From NCBI GenBank assembly GCA_963678705.1, contig OY783219.1, forward strand, positions 9,610,001-9,674,000: a stretch of 64,000 nucleotides of DNA. The letters are read 5' to 3'. Shown here piece by piece: positions 47,486 through 59,324 of this stretch. Numbering within the stretch: position 1 is the stretch's first letter; every line of letters starts with the position of its first letter. Under the pieces are notes generated by a model. The model ran no database searches. It had not been told where the DNA came from and saw only the letters and a program-made list of their open reading frames with translations. Origin of the DNA: Panorpa germanica. Lineage: Eukaryota; Arthropoda; Insecta; Mecoptera; Panorpidae. A program made the position numbers and the translations under genes.

Positions 47486-47850
47486 TTACATTTTACATTT
47501 CATTCTCTTCTTCCTTTTCAAAGTTCTTCTCCTTTTTATCTTCCTTGCACTCGACTCCCTCTGCTCACAACATTTCTCCTCCTTCTCACTTCTTTTTCTC
47601 CATACCACCGTCTTCCATACCCTTTCTTCACTCTTTCTTTTCAATAACTCCTCCAAGCTTACTTCACTGTCTACTTTATCCTGACACCTATGCTTAATGT
47701 GTCCTAATTTTTCCTCTTCCCTACCGCATATGCTGCATAATCTTCTACTATTCCCCAATACGTACTGCCTTTGTCTTCATTCCCCAGCGTGAATCTGGCA
47801 ATCATTTTCACAAACTTTTCCCTTTGAAACATTTCTAAAGAAGATGCTCA
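47486..47850 (-). pseudogene. Non-LTR retrotransposon C-terminal relic (family 3, copy 2)
   Basis: The minus strand reads KMIARFTLGNEDKGSTYW (about 47755-47805), then after a frameshift RRLCSICGREEEKLGHIKHR and C. This is the ARFRxGNExKGxxYW signature followed by CxxC and the LxHxxxxC knuckle of an insect non-LTR lineage. The remainder is Lys/Glu/Arg-rich. The 90-codon frame at 47486-47758 is the downstream part. No upstream reverse transcriptase was found. Phe/Ser/Leu-rich plus-strand frames here are antisense shadows. Confidence 0.8.
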
Positions 47851-48929
47851 GCGCTCTATGTTCAAGTTGGTCAAAGTAGGTTTCATCCTTTTTAGTAATG
47901 AATCCATGATACAAAAACCTAAATAGAATGAATCAAAGTCTTATGACCATTTTCCTAATTCCCAGTCCAACTACCCAGTCCAAATAACGGTTATGGCATA
48001 ACTAAAGTTTGACCTAGAACACACATCGTTATCAAGAGGATAGCCACCATCTGAAGACTTTCTTGTTTCTGGAGTGACTCCAATATTAGTCTTCATACGA
48101 ATTTAAAATTGAAAGTTTAAAATAATTTGAAGCTACTATCAACCTTCTTCTTTTTGATACATTTAGAAGCCAAGACAGACATATAAAAAAAACACTCTTT
48201 GTCTTACAACGGGAATAAAAGTTATTTATATATCTAATGAAGTTAATTAAGAGAAGTCTTATACAGTTATTTACATAATACATTATTGCAAATAAAGCTA
48301 TGACAATTCTAATTGAGAGTACTGTAGCATACCAGTTTGAATACACGGTACTCGTACAAGTTGATAGTATTTAGCAGTCGAGTTCTGATGTCCCAATAGG
48401 CTTCCCGAATCCTGGAGACGTAATGTAATAAACAAATATGAACATCAAGTTCAAATATGATTAAATGTACCTAAGGTAGTAAAGTGGAGCACCCTATTCC
48501 CACCACCCCACTCATTCTATGAGATATATGCTCTTCTTTAACAATAATTAGATAAAACCTAGCGTGGCACTACTCTACATAATTCAAAGTTTTATAATGG
48601 TGAACCTGTGTACAGGAATTACTTCCGTTTCTGTAAAATATGAAATGACAGAAATCTTGTTTTATATTTGTAATAAAATAATAATTTCACGGCTATTAAA
48701 TATTAGTAACTTAATGTCAAAGTCTGTATTAATAAAGTTGTCTAGCAGACCTTCGGATGTACAAATATAATAATCGGTCGAAAATAAACTACGTATGTAG
48801 TTCTCTTAGAACAGCTAATTACCTACAAGTAAAGGCATGTCAAAGGGTAGTAATATTACAATCTGCCATAACTATAACTGTATCGATGAAGTCCCAATAT
48901 TATAAATTATTTTAATTAAAGAAAATCTT
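47851..48929. other. AT-rich non-coding DNA
   Basis: No gene recognised; short frames at 48086-48346 and 48564-48770 look fortuitous. Confidence 0.45.
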
Positions 48930-49085
48930 TTATTATTAACATCTTTCGTGATTCAAAATTAATGAGTGAATTATTTAAATATTTAGACAATTGTAAAATA
49001 GAATTATAAATGTTATGTTAAATATATATAAAAATGTTTGATGGTGGCTATGACGAATAAAAGTCAAGGCCAATAAATAAAATAA
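48930..49085 (+). pseudogene. Non-LTR retrotransposon 3' end (family 1, copy 3)
   Basis: GTGATTCAAAATTAATGAGT and the 3' UTR block AATGTTTGATGGTGGCTATG with AAAAGTCAAGGCCAATAAAT match the family at 9510-10075. Only the last codons and UTR remain. Confidence 0.8.
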
Positions 49086-50344
49086 CATCTTTCGTCCAAG
49101 GTGCTACTGTTGCACATAAGTTTTAAGAAGACTTCACGTTTAGGATGTATCGGGTTTTGCTGACACATATAATATATAATATATATTCCAGTCATTAGAA
49201 AAATGTCCTTGTTGTCTAAGGCTAAAAATGTAAAAGTAACGTTAATACAGCTTCTATAGCAGCTCCACGGACAATGTTTTATTGAAATAGCCGTGTGAGT
49301 CAGGAGCAAAATTTATAATATATGAATCAGAGTTTAGGCGCGCAGTATTTCAATTATTTTTTAAATTCCATTAACAAAGTTTCAGAATATAAAATTAAAA
49401 AAAGGAGGGAACAACCCAATTATATGTAGCTTTCAGGATGGGAAACGTATATCTAGAATGTGTGTTATTTGATGAGTTGTTTATTTTTTAAATGGTCTAA
49501 TTAACATGACATTACAATTACTGAAAATGTACGCTTCAATTATTGCAAGAAAGGGTCATATCGAAAAAGAGGGAGGACATGTATACATACATACATATAT
49601 TGAGAGGAGACCTTATTAGAAGAGGGGCGGTTATATTTCGGACCTCGGAGTCTCCAAATTAGAAAATTATGAGTGAATATAATTAAATTAGCATTAGGGG
49701 AAAAAAGACCCTTAAAAAGCTTTGATACGCTTTGACTGTAAATAAATTAAATTTAAAAAAAATATATCAATTATCTATTGAGTAATTTCATATTTTTGAG
49801 GTGAATATTCTTTCGCGTTTTGAAAAAAAAAGACGTTACAGTTAAGAAGACAAGAAGAATATGTTTCAATATACTAATTTAACAGCAGCGTTATCATTTT
49901 GAAAATTTGTTTTCCATTTTAAATTGTCAAAATGTAAAATTCATTTTCAAATTTTAAATTGCTTTAAAATAGGTTCACATGTGTTTCTCAATTTTCCTGT
50001 TACCCTGGTTACTGTACCTATGCGCTTACAACATTGTAACAAAGTTTTGTAATCTAATCTGTCAAATTAACTACCCAATACTCTATCCGGAACATAGCAA
50101 ACGCTATTGAAAGGATAAACCATCTTCACGAACAGGAAATCGAAGTGATAAAGTTATAGGATTCTTATCAATGTCAAAATCTTTATCTAGAAAATATAAA
50201 CGTTTTATACATAAGCCGTGTTCTGATCTGTGAAACAGAAAGTCACAAAACCTTCTTTTATGACATCAGAAAGTATATGTTCTGGAACACGGAGGGGTTG
50301 AAATGGGGGTACCAGTATCAGGGGCGTGCATTGGACGTGGTATA
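49086..50344. other. AT-rich non-coding DNA
   Basis: No gene recognised. A (CATA) run with AGGAGACCTTATTAGAAGAG lies at about 49580-49625; it loosely resembles the hAT MITE ends but is not convincing. Confidence 0.4.
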
Positions 50345-50910
50345 GTTTGGATTATATATCTCATTTAGAATTATATAAAAAAGGAGTTGCAGTATATTTG
50401 ATTGGAAAGGAGTATATTTGAGGAGGATGGCGACAGAGGAGGCAGAGAGAATAAGAGAAGAAGACACAAGTATGCAAGAGGAGCTAAGGAGAAGAGACAG
50501 GGAGATACAACAACAGGAAAGAATGGATGACATTGAGAAGAACAATTACAACAAAAGATATAAAAGGATTTGGAAGAGAGAGGACCACAATACTTACAAA
50601 ACAACACAATACAAAAAGACACAACAAACATGAGAAGGCTTGCCAGATTTAGATTGGCAAACGAGGAGAAAGGAAACAGATACTGGGAAAATAGAGAGAA
50701 GGGATGTGCAGGGTGTGCGGAACGGAGATAGAAGCATTGGACATTAGGTTTTCATGTGAGAAAAAGGTAATAAGGGAAAAGAATATAAGGGGAAGAGGTG
50801 GATAGCAGAGACAGAGAAAAGGAACGAGGAAAGAGAAGGAATGACAGAGTAGAAACAGGAGGAACGAAGCAATAGCAGTAGCCGCTTTGTTTTTATTTTT
50901 ATAAGGAAAC
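50345..50910 (+). pseudogene. Non-LTR retrotransposon C-terminal relic (family 3, copy 3)
   Basis: A plus-strand frame at 50418-50633 encodes a Glu/Arg-rich helix ending RMDDIEKNNYNKRYKRIW. After a stop the sequence continues as RRLARFRLANEEKGNRYWEN (50632-50691), then in a shifted frame GMCRVCGTEIEALDI with a following SCEKK. The order charged helix, RYxKxY, ARFRxxNEEKGNRYW, CRxCGxExExL is that of an insect non-LTR ORF2 C-terminus. It has stops and frameshifts. This is the best preserved copy of the family in the window. Confidence 0.85.
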
Positions 50911-51943
50911 ATTTATATATATATTTTTTTCGGTTGAAAGGAGTGACAATGTTTAGATTTAATAAGGATCAAAATTAAATTAAGCATAATGACATGTAAA
51001 TAAATGAGTTAAGGCACAAGAATGTAGTGCCTAATAGCAAAAATATTAAAAATAGAAAATTAATAATTATATAATATTTATTTCGTTCATTTAACATTCA
51101 AGCCCCTTTCATTTACGGTGTATCTACGTCACTGTTCAGTACACAAGTGTGAATTCGGAAGATTAGTAAAGGAAATTAACCCATAGGAAAAACCGGGCAT
51201 CAAAATACTGAGGGAACATTTTATATTTTATGAAATAATATCTAATTTCCTGACATTATGTTTTTATGTTGCTTCTTTTTTTGTTTTCTTTTTTTAATAT
51301 TTATTTTATGTATTATCGTCTTTTATAGACTATAATTATGCAGCATTAACCACAAATAGTTAGCGAGTTAATCCACAGCAGAGTTGTTACATTAACTTTC
51401 ATTCTATTCAAATATAAACCGGAATATTTGAATAAGATGATATTGGTGATATACAAAAATGGAAAAGGATATCGTATTTTTGTAAATATTAACTTATATT
51501 TTTCGACAATTATAATTACCTAAAGATTTTGCTACACAAGAGTATCTAAAATTTAAAAAACACTCACTAACTTGTTGATGAGGGTAAAATATACACAGAA
51601 AGTAATTAAAAAAAAGTAAATTAATGAAATTAAAAACTTAGTTAAACCTTTCAATTAAAAATATAATTGCCATTGGCACGACTGTATATTCGAAGGTGCA
51701 GTAAAATGTTAATAAACAATAACAAAATGTCAATGTCGTCAACAACAAATTAAAAAAGAAATATTTTGTAAAAATGTCACAACTTGTTTTTTTAGGTTTA
51801 ATTTTAATAAGCTTGTTTATTAAAATGCTCCCGACACGCTGTAATTATGGATATTTATTTATTAAATATTAATTATTAATTAAGAAAAGGTCGAATTTTA
51901 ACTGTTATTTACATATAAATAAATACCGTTAGGAGAAGTATAA
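50911..51943. other. AT-rich non-coding DNA
   Basis: No feature recognised. Confidence 0.45.
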
Positions 51944-52268
51944 GGCCTGTCGCACACTGCAAGCGTATTTTAGTGAATTTTGACCATACGAATACATGGA
52001 AGAGATATGAACGAGAATGCATTAATCTTATATATATCTCTTATACTATATAAATTATGTTAGTGCTAAACAACTCCAATACACCCTACAATACACAAGT
52101 TTGACTTGGGGTGCTATCGTATCGGTACGTGGTATGTATGTAATGTGACACAACATACGCAAAGAACACAGGAGTCGACTTGCTCTGAAAGTTCCAGCTG
52201 CTCAACCAAGTCGTTGATTTACCTCCGATTCGCCGTCGCTTAAATGCGCTTATAGTGTGCGACAGACC
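51944..52268. mobile_element. TAA-flanked MITE, PIF/Harbinger-like
   Basis: The left end GGCCTGTCGCACACTGCAAG and the inverted right end GGTCTGTCGCACACTATAAG match at 17 of 20 positions. Both flanks are TAA (51941-51943 and 52269-52271), the 3-bp TWA duplication typical of PIF/Harbinger elements. The 325-bp interior has a patch rich in CG and an open minus-strand frame (52086-52280) with no recognisable domain. Superfamily is inferred from the target site and GG-start termini. Confidence 0.8.
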
Positions 52269-52271
52269 TAA

Positions 52272-52642
52272 AGGTCGCACATATCAGTGTCGACACGTGA
52301 CGATCACTGTCAGTGAAAATTGATATTTATCCTATACGTACTTGTCAGTGTCCGTGCCTGAACATAATTGGCTCTGAGACTGTTATGATATATTGATAGC
52401 ATATACACTTTGCTTTATTGATATTTTTATATTTTGGCATTAATTTTATATCGTGGGGACCAATATTGATAAGGGAATAATGTGCCAAGAGTAGAGTATA
52501 ATATATGGTTGTATAACTGAAGATGACCTTCCATGAGAGGTTGAAAGCTTACCTAGTAATTGTGTCAATAAAATAAGTGTTTCATAATTAGCAATAGTTT
52601 CTTATTCTAATCATATAAGCCAGTAATTAATGGCGACACCAA

Positions 52643-52644
<2 letters not shown>
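52272..52644. other. AT-rich DNA with possible retroelement UTR motif
   Basis: AACTGAAGATGACCTTCCAT then GAGAGGTTGAAAGC (52517-52552) and AATAAAATAAG downstream resemble the GATGA...GGTYGAAA motif seen in several insect retroelement 3' UTRs. No second copy is present, so this is a weak call. Confidence 0.25.

Positions 52645-52721
<77 letters not shown>
52645..52721. repeat. (AT)n microsatellite
   Basis: Uninterrupted AT dinucleotide run of about 77 bp. Confidence 0.97.
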
Positions 52722-52725
<4 letters not shown>

Positions 52726-54001
52726 AGTTTTATATTGACAAACTTTTACAAGACAAGTAATAAAGATAGATTACTTCAGTTAAAGTCAAAGTTTTTTTTA
52801 AGATAAATCTTACATAAAAGTCACGTTCTAACTTTATAATGGCGAACAAGATTTTGTTGTTACAATTATATTATCCTCGTCAAGGGATATTATGAGTTGT
52901 TAAGTAAAAAGAAAGTAAAATGTTTGTGAACAAGGTGTGACAAGAAATTTCACCAAATACTTGTACATGACTAGCATATGTTCTATTTCTTTATTTGGTG
53001 TTTTATATACAGAATTTAGTAGTACCTATCTTTAATATATAATATAAAACTTTGTGTTAACTAGTAGCTATTTAATAATTATTATATCAGGAGAAACATT
53101 ATAACTGCATCAAATTAATTTGTTATTTTCGGGAGTAAATAAGAAAAGAAGAAACAACCAGATTCATTGCGTCATAAAATAAATAAATACACAAAATCAT
53201 ATGGGTTTGTGAATAGTGGCGACACTTATCTGTCATTTTTACGAACTTATTAACTGTCGTTTCATACGCCTTTTCGTCAATGTGTTTCATCAACACCACA
53301 TAGATACAAGGCCTAACAGCATTTTGTAGAAAAATCTGTGACGTCACGCATTGTAGTCTATTTGCCAAAATGACATACTATGGTAGTGTAGCTAAAGACT
53401 AGTCGTCTTAATCTCAAAATAAAAACATGTGCGTTTATCTGCAAACGTGACAATTTAATTGTGATTTGAGTAAATTATTGAATTGTGAGTTTAGTGAAAT
53501 ATAGTGTAATTAAAAGTAATAAACAAAATGCCATTCAAAAGGACCGTGGTCTTAGGAAGTCCGTGAATAATTAATAAAAAAAAAAAGTTTCACAAACCAC
53601 ATTTCTTTTCATTATTTAACTGGACTACAATGTCATTTTCATAGCATAATATTAAAGTTAGGCAGTTTGTTTTACGGTACCAGGATAGTGTTTTATGCTC
53701 GCGACTTATCTCTTGGCCAATCCGAAGGCAGGTTTGTTATGTGCCTCACGTGGCGAGCTAGTGCACGACTTATCCTTTAGAGTTTACACTGTGAAGCTTA
53801 GATCAGGGATCTACGTTAAATGGGCTACGAGGTCCTGTGAGGTGATGCAACCATGTCACAGGTAAAGGTGTGAGAAGGATATACAGGAACATTGCTGCTA
53901 CGGGGAACCCCACATATAGAGAGTACTTTATGAGTAAAAACAATCATAACGTTATATATTGAAATGTGAAGCTAACGATTTATTTACGATGTGTAGCTAT
54001 G
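52722..54001. other. AT-rich non-coding DNA
   Basis: No gene recognised. AAAGGACCGTGGTCTTAGGA at about 53537, followed by an A run at 53575-53586, shares a short block with 45151 and may be a retroposon tail. Confidence 0.4.
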
Positions 54002-54219
54002 TGTAGTCCAAATCACGATAGTTCGGCGGCGAATTATACTTAAGAGAGGTTATAAAAGAGGTATAAATCTATAATACGATAATGAATTTTTTCTTATTCG
54101 TTTCTATATATATTGTTGAAAAATTAGTGAGTCAGTGCTTTTTAGTTATATCGGCAGTTTATGCCGCACAACTTGTTTTAAGTATGAGTCGCCGCCGAAC
54201 TCTCGTAATTTGAACTATA
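54002..54219. mobile_element. 218-bp MITE with AGTTCGGCGGCGA subterminal repeat (copy 2)
   Basis: Colinear with 30745-30962 and the same length. Ends TGTAGTCCAAATCACGATAG and CTCTCGTAATTTGAACTATA are inverted. Interior differences are single substitutions, so both copies are of similar, modest age. Confidence 0.85.
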
Positions 54220-54240
54220 CATGCCATTTTCTTTTATACT

Positions 54241-54300
54241 TTGTTTACATTATTTAAAATCGGCCTAATTCCGATGCTATGTTGTTTTTCAAAACAAAAT
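54241..54300 (-). repeat. SINE 3' tail (copy 2, separated from its head by mariner)
   Basis: On the minus strand AGCATCGGAATTAGGCCGAT and TTTAAATAATGTAA match the 3' tail of the SINE at 43328-43592. The head of the same SINE lies at 54800-54957, on the other side of the mariner relic. Confidence 0.65.
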
Positions 54301-54799
54301 ACACAAGGATTTAGATGAAAATGATTCAAATTTTTATTGTATTAGAAAAAGTAAAGTTAGGCAATTATGAATAAAAAATGATATCGGACAAATGTCTATC
54401 ACGACCACGCTGAAAGATATCGATTCTTTTATCAAAATTATTAATCACATTCGAAAAAAACGGCCCAATCACGCCTTCAGACCATATAGCGCACCATACA
54501 GTGACACGTTGAGCATGCAAAGACTTCTCAACAATCTCTCTTGGATTTTCAGAAACCCAAATGCGGCAATTTTCCATGTTGACGTATCCAGACGAATGAA
54601 AATGGGATTCGTCTGAAAAAATGATATTTCCAGAAATCTGTAACTTTAACAGATTCACCATTTTCATAGTGGATTTTTATTATTTTAGTGCGATTTTCTA
54701 GCGAAATTGAATTCATTGTAACAATTGCCAAAGCATCTACTACTGATATGTCAAAGAACCGCTATTGAAAAAATAAAGTTCTTGTTAAAAAACCCTATA
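54301..54799 (-). pseudogene. Mariner-family transposase relic, internally deleted
   Basis: The minus strand begins with a terminus TATAGGGTTTTTTAACAAG (about 54781-54799). Translation starts at an ATG at 54716: MNSISLENRTKIIKIHYENG, the N-terminal helix of insect mariner-type transposases. A large deletion and frame change then join it to GNIIFSDESHFHSSGYVN, the segment holding the first catalytic Asp of the DDE domain (S-D-E/A-x-H-F). This is followed by CRIWVSENPREIVEKSLHAQ and VTVWCAIWSEGVIGPFF (54365-54667). The helix-turn-helix region and the C-terminal catalytic residues are missing. No opposite terminus was seen. It cannot encode an active enzyme. Confidence 0.9.
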
Positions 54800-54957
54800 T
54801 ATGTATAGGTAAAACACCGCAGCGTAATAAGTGTATGTACATAATCGATTTAACTTAATAACAACCAAACCCAGAAAATATAACTTTGGTCTCGAAATTG
54901 AACCCGAAGACACAGCAGTTACCGTCAAGGTATAATGTTCTTGCTCATTGTGCCGTC
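54800..54957 (-). repeat. tRNA-derived SINE head (copy 2)
   Basis: On the minus strand CACAATGAGCAAGAACATTA, then CTGTGTCTTCGGGTTCAATT with TCGAGACC, match the head of the SINE at 43328-43592. GGGTTCAATTTCG is a recognisable B box. The match continues (CATACACTTATTACG, GGTGTTTTACCTATACAT) up to the mariner terminus, where it breaks. Confidence 0.7.
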
Positions 54958-55144
54958 TAAGCTTTTTTTTTCAATACCCATTAAAATATACTAATAAATA
55001 CCTAATACCACCATATTGTATTAGCTATTTCTCGACTAATAAAAGGAGCTAATGATGATCGATTAAAAACGCTAATTGACAATTTTATTAGAAATAAAAG
55101 AATTTATGTAGTCGTTACTTCTATTAATGGTATGAACCATAAAA
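54958..55144. other. AT-rich non-coding DNA
   Basis: No feature recognised. Confidence 0.4.
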
Positions 55145-55145
55145 T

Positions 55146-55208
<63 letters not shown>

Positions 55209-55220
55209 GACATATATATA
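55145..55220. repeat. (AT)n microsatellite, interrupted
   Basis: AT dinucleotide run with short interruptions (TATTATAT; ATGACATA). Confidence 0.95.
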
Positions 55221-55312
55221 TAATATCAAGATGTGTAACTAAAACTGGCTGCATATATAATCTCGTTGACTAACAATCAATAGGTGGCAACAGTATTTGA
55301 CAGTATGAACTC

Positions 55313-55343
55313 AGTATATATATATATATATATATATTTCTAT

Positions 55344-55381
<38 letters not shown>
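55313..55381. repeat. (TA)n microsatellite, interrupted
   Basis: TA run of two blocks separated by TTTCTATTAT. Confidence 0.95.
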
Positions 55382-55386
<5 letters not shown>

Positions 55387-55838
55387 CATACATAATTCAT
55401 ATATTATGTTTACAACTTGATACTAGAAAAGTGTATGTAAATATAAATATATTTGTGTTCGCAAAGCAGTTGACCCTCAAGGTTTCGTTGCTTCCATCAT
55501 CCATCATACTAGAAGATGGGTGTCAAGTGTGTAGGACAAGATAGAAAGGGTCATTTCGTGGAAGACTAGGCAATATTATTTCTTTTACAATATCTGAATT
55601 TGTCAGTTTTTATTTCTTAAAATATATAGTAAAAAATTCACTATAACTTCAAAACACATTTATTCATGCATACGTATAGAAAGACTATGCATACGACTTA
55701 TACTTTATATGTAAAGTACTCGTATATTTGCAGATCCGACTGAAAATTCTTAGTGTAGTCGAAATAAGCATTTGAAATTTAATTCTATTTATCCAAATAC
55801 ACCTATTATTTTTTTTAAATATTTGTATAAAATCTAGC
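55382..55838. other. AT-rich non-coding DNA
   Basis: No feature recognised. Confidence 0.4.
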
Positions 55839-55952
55839 CGCCTTACAAATAAACCTGTTATAAAATTTACAGCAGGTATAAAGCCCGTCAAGACAAGCTT
55901 ATTATCAGTTTATACCTGGTATAAATTTTATAACTGGTTTATTTGTAAGGCG
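55839..55952. mobile_element. 114-bp palindromic MITE (copy 2)
   Basis: CGCCTTACAAATAAACCTGT is inverted at the right end (ACTGGTTTATTTGTAAGGCG). The arms continue through TATAAAATTTA-CAGG-TATAAA and its inverse. Length equals that of the copy at 45816-45929; the better preserved outer ends here define the family terminus CGCCTTACAAATAAAC. Confidence 0.88.
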
Positions 55953-56497
55953 ATAGTAGTCTAAGATCCGACTGCGTGATTGCTAGGTCCATCTGCTTTT
56001 TAATCTAAATACAATTTTTATAGAGAATTATTAATAGAGAGATAAGGAAGAGAGAAAATTCATTACATCAAGTTTCTATAAACAATTTCGTTTACTCGTT
56101 TTGAAGATTCCTCATACTCTGTGTTTCACAAAATTATTATTTTTTTATTAAAACACGTTCAGTAACTAATAAAACTATTTATATAAAGTTAAGCTAATGT
56201 GAGTGTGATTGCTAGACCACTGGCAGAAGCAAATTGCAAAGATTGTTGAATGAAAGATTGAAAGATTGTAGATAAAAAACAGGAAAGAAACAACCATTTA
56301 TTGTAAAGCGAAGCAGAAAGAAACGAGCACCTCTGTAATGTCTACAATGTCATAAAATAAACGAGTAACTACAAGCGCAAGATCATCTTAAGTTAAAACT
56401 GTTAATGCGTCACTATTAGATATATTTTCTAGCAAAATTAATTCGTTGAAAGTTCAAATCTCAAATCTAAATCGCGGTGTGTCTTATGCTGCATACT
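55953..56497. other. AT-rich non-coding DNA
   Basis: No feature recognised. Confidence 0.4.
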
Positions 56498-56630
56498 CGT
56501 AACGATATACCGTACAGTTTTGACGGAACGGTTAACCTTTACAGGTATGGGATAACGTACAGTTGTACCACTCTCCGGTTTACCGGTAAAGACGAACCGT
56601 TCTGTCAAAACTGTCTGGTAAATCGTTACG
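56498..56630. repeat. 133-bp imperfect hairpin
   Basis: The left arm CGTAACGATATACCGTACAG, TTTTGACGGAACGGTT pairs with the right arm AACCGTTCTGTCAAAACTGT, CTGGTAAATCGTTACG. The arms are about 50 bp with roughly one mismatch in five and a loop of about 35 bp. An open frame (56477-56803) spans it but has no recognisable domain. It may be a small fold-back transposon or a structured RNA precursor; a single copy is present in the window. Confidence 0.7.
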
Positions 56631-58104
56631 ATTATTCATTAAAAACATCGTTACGGTTATTTAAAAACAAAACACATACAAATATAAATTATCAAAATAA
56701 AATTAAAGAGAAATATAAAATTTCGTTGACTAAATACGGTAATAAAATTGCTCTAGTTATAAAGTGCCCTAGGGGATCATACTGCAGGGGTTGTCCGTCG
56801 TAGAATGGGTTGTTACGAACCCGAGTTAGCATCAGAGGGTAGTAGGGTTATTGGCGTCCTGCTTTTTGGTATCTGTTTTACAACAGATCTTCTTAAAATG
56901 TGGGTTGCGCTTCATATGTAATTATACAGCTAAATTTAGGAACGAAATTAATTTGATTCAAGGGTTACAGTCTATAGGCATAATCCATAAAAGCTTCCTT
57001 TCATTCCTATATTATTTAATTTATTTAAAATATTTCGATGATAGTTTATGTTATTTTTATAAATGAAATGACTGAAATCTTTGCAAGATCTCAATGTTTG
57101 AGTTAGCTGATGTCCCCCAAAGTTGTAACCCATAAGTCCATATTGGTTTAAGTATGCTTTGTATATAAATAACTTGTTTCATATAGATAACTAGGAATTC
57201 TTGCTCATTAGCCAGTTTGGCTTAAACAGTTGGCCTTACGTTTCGAAAATATATGTTTTCTCCATGTGAGGGATCCTTTCCAGGTATATTCAAAGAAATT
57301 TTGCTTCGTTTAAGAGTAGTTTGCTTTGATTTTTATTCTAGGAGAAATTTAGAAATCAAAATAATCCCTTAAAAAAGTTGAAGAAGCATTGTTTTACACG
57401 AAGGTCTGCAGGGGTGACTGCAGTGATCAATCTTTTTGCTAGTGCACATTATTCAACAACTAAAAAAATATAAATAACAACGATGGAGACGAAGAGCACA
57501 AGAACGTAGAGGATGTTGCAGCACAGGAAGTTGGATGAGCATGAGTGGAATCGGAACTCACAAAGTATGGCTCGCTGAGATTCAGGATCTTTTTCTGTTT
57601 TATTTAATAAACGTTGACAATGACGAAATGGATGTCACATGACAACGACTAAGCATACAGTGTTAGATAGGCTGTGACACTGCTTGCGACCATGGCTATA
57701 ACATCAATAATTTAAATGTACTGAAATAAATTTCCAAATATTGATAAAAGGAAATTATATACTCGATTATATGAAAAACGAAATAAACCATTTGGAAAAT
57801 TACGGAAAGAATGTTTTCAAATCAAAGGATTCCCTGGAATTACTAAAAAAATGTATTAAAAATGGAAAATCTAAATACAAGTATTTATATTTAAAAAGGT
57901 ACCTCTTTTCATAGTGGAATATTAAACCGAAAATATGTTCCATGGCATTGGTAGCCAACCTGTGGCACATTGATCCTACGCTTGCTGGTCTTATGAAGTA
58001 GGCTAAAGAAATACGTATTTTGAGGTTACTTATGGCATTGCCTATTCAACAATAATGCACTGTTGCACTCTTTTTTTACCAAAACGTCTTATGCTCAATT
58101 CTTT
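56631..58104. other. AT-rich non-coding DNA
   Basis: No gene recognised. GGTAGCCAACCTGTGGCACA (57950-57969) is reminiscent of a hAT terminal sequence but lacks a partner. Confidence 0.4.
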
Positions 58105-58310
58105 CTTTAATATTTATTTGAGTGCATCAACTTTCAAAAGTTATTAGCACTTAAAACAATATATACATTTATAAACACATTTACAATACTCACATAATTT
58201 ACAATTTATAGAGACGAGTATGGGTGCTATGGGAGATTAAAAGGGGAATAAAATGGATAAAGGAATTTAGGAATTTAGTAAGCGGAGTGAACTTATGAGT
58301 GCAGATAAAG
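58105..58310 (-). pseudogene. Non-LTR 3' end (family 4, copy 2)
   Basis: The minus strand contains CTAATAACTTTTGAAAGTTG, ATGCACTCAAATAAATATTA and an A-rich tail. It matches the nested copy at 37514-37761 through the UTR and partly into the C-terminal coding end, with about 20 extra bases near 58175-58200. Confidence 0.65.
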
Positions 58311-58666
58311 CTTCATAAGTAGTGGAAATTTGTAACTGTGTGCAGTAATATTATGATAATAATTTTAAGGCGTTGATCAGTTAGGAATAAAATGTGACAT
58401 ATTTGTAAGAAGATTGTGAGGTCATAGAAACTTATACAATAAATATTCAATACAATTAAGAGTTTTTCAATCTCCAAAATTAATATCCAAGCAGGTTTAG
58501 GAGACAACTGTAACTACAATCAAATTTGACGACAGACCAAAAGAATGGTAATTTATGGGCAAGTTATGATATATGACAATATATAATAAAATTTGGTAAC
58601 TTTAAAATTTTAATGGGTTACACAAATGTAGTAGCTCGGGGCACCCATGTTTTCTTTGAGAGACCC

Positions 58667-58669
<3 letters not shown>
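58311..58669. other. AT-rich non-coding DNA
   Basis: No feature recognised. Confidence 0.4.

Positions 58670-58738
<69 letters not shown>
58670..58738. repeat. (TA)n microsatellite
   Basis: Uninterrupted TA run of about 68 bp, preceded by TTTGAGAGACCCTGCA, which loosely resembles the mariner-type MITE end. Confidence 0.97.
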
Positions 58739-58739
<1 letters not shown>

Positions 58740-59288
58740 ACGAGTATATATCAGTTCCATTTTCAGGTGAATCGCATTGTTTGAGTATAATAAATAATAC
58801 AATACGTTGTTCACAGACTATTGTTTCCCGTTGACAATTAGATATCGAGTGATGTCTATTTGCACTAGCTGGTTCTCTTCTATTCATGAATCGTTTTGTT
58901 TATATACGATGTCTGTTTAGACTTAACCTCAAATTTCAATTTACAACCTAATATCATAATAAATCTATCCGTACATTCGTACCACACAAATGGATTTGAT
59001 GCAGCTGTCTAAATTACTTGGTTAATAAGCTATTGCATTAGTATATAACCCCAATAAGCATCAGTAAAATAGAGGTAACATTTATATCACAATTTCCGTT
59101 TGGTATACATTACAAAACGTTACATTTACATGCAAATATATAATTTGATATAAAATAGACATGAGACTATATTAATTCTGCAACTCTTTTGGTTATAGCC
59201 CACCACTAACTAAACTACTAATTAAATCTGTACATTTATTATCAATCAATCATTTATTAGACAAACACAAATGAACCACAATAGTAAA
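58739..59288. other. AT-rich non-coding DNA
   Basis: No feature recognised. Confidence 0.4.
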
Positions 59289-59324
59289 ATAGCTGCACTA
59301 TTATAGCTGCACTATTATAGCTGC
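59289..59324. repeat. Tandem repeat, 14-bp unit
   Basis: ATAGCTGCACTATT is present twice plus ATAGCTGC. Confidence 0.9.
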
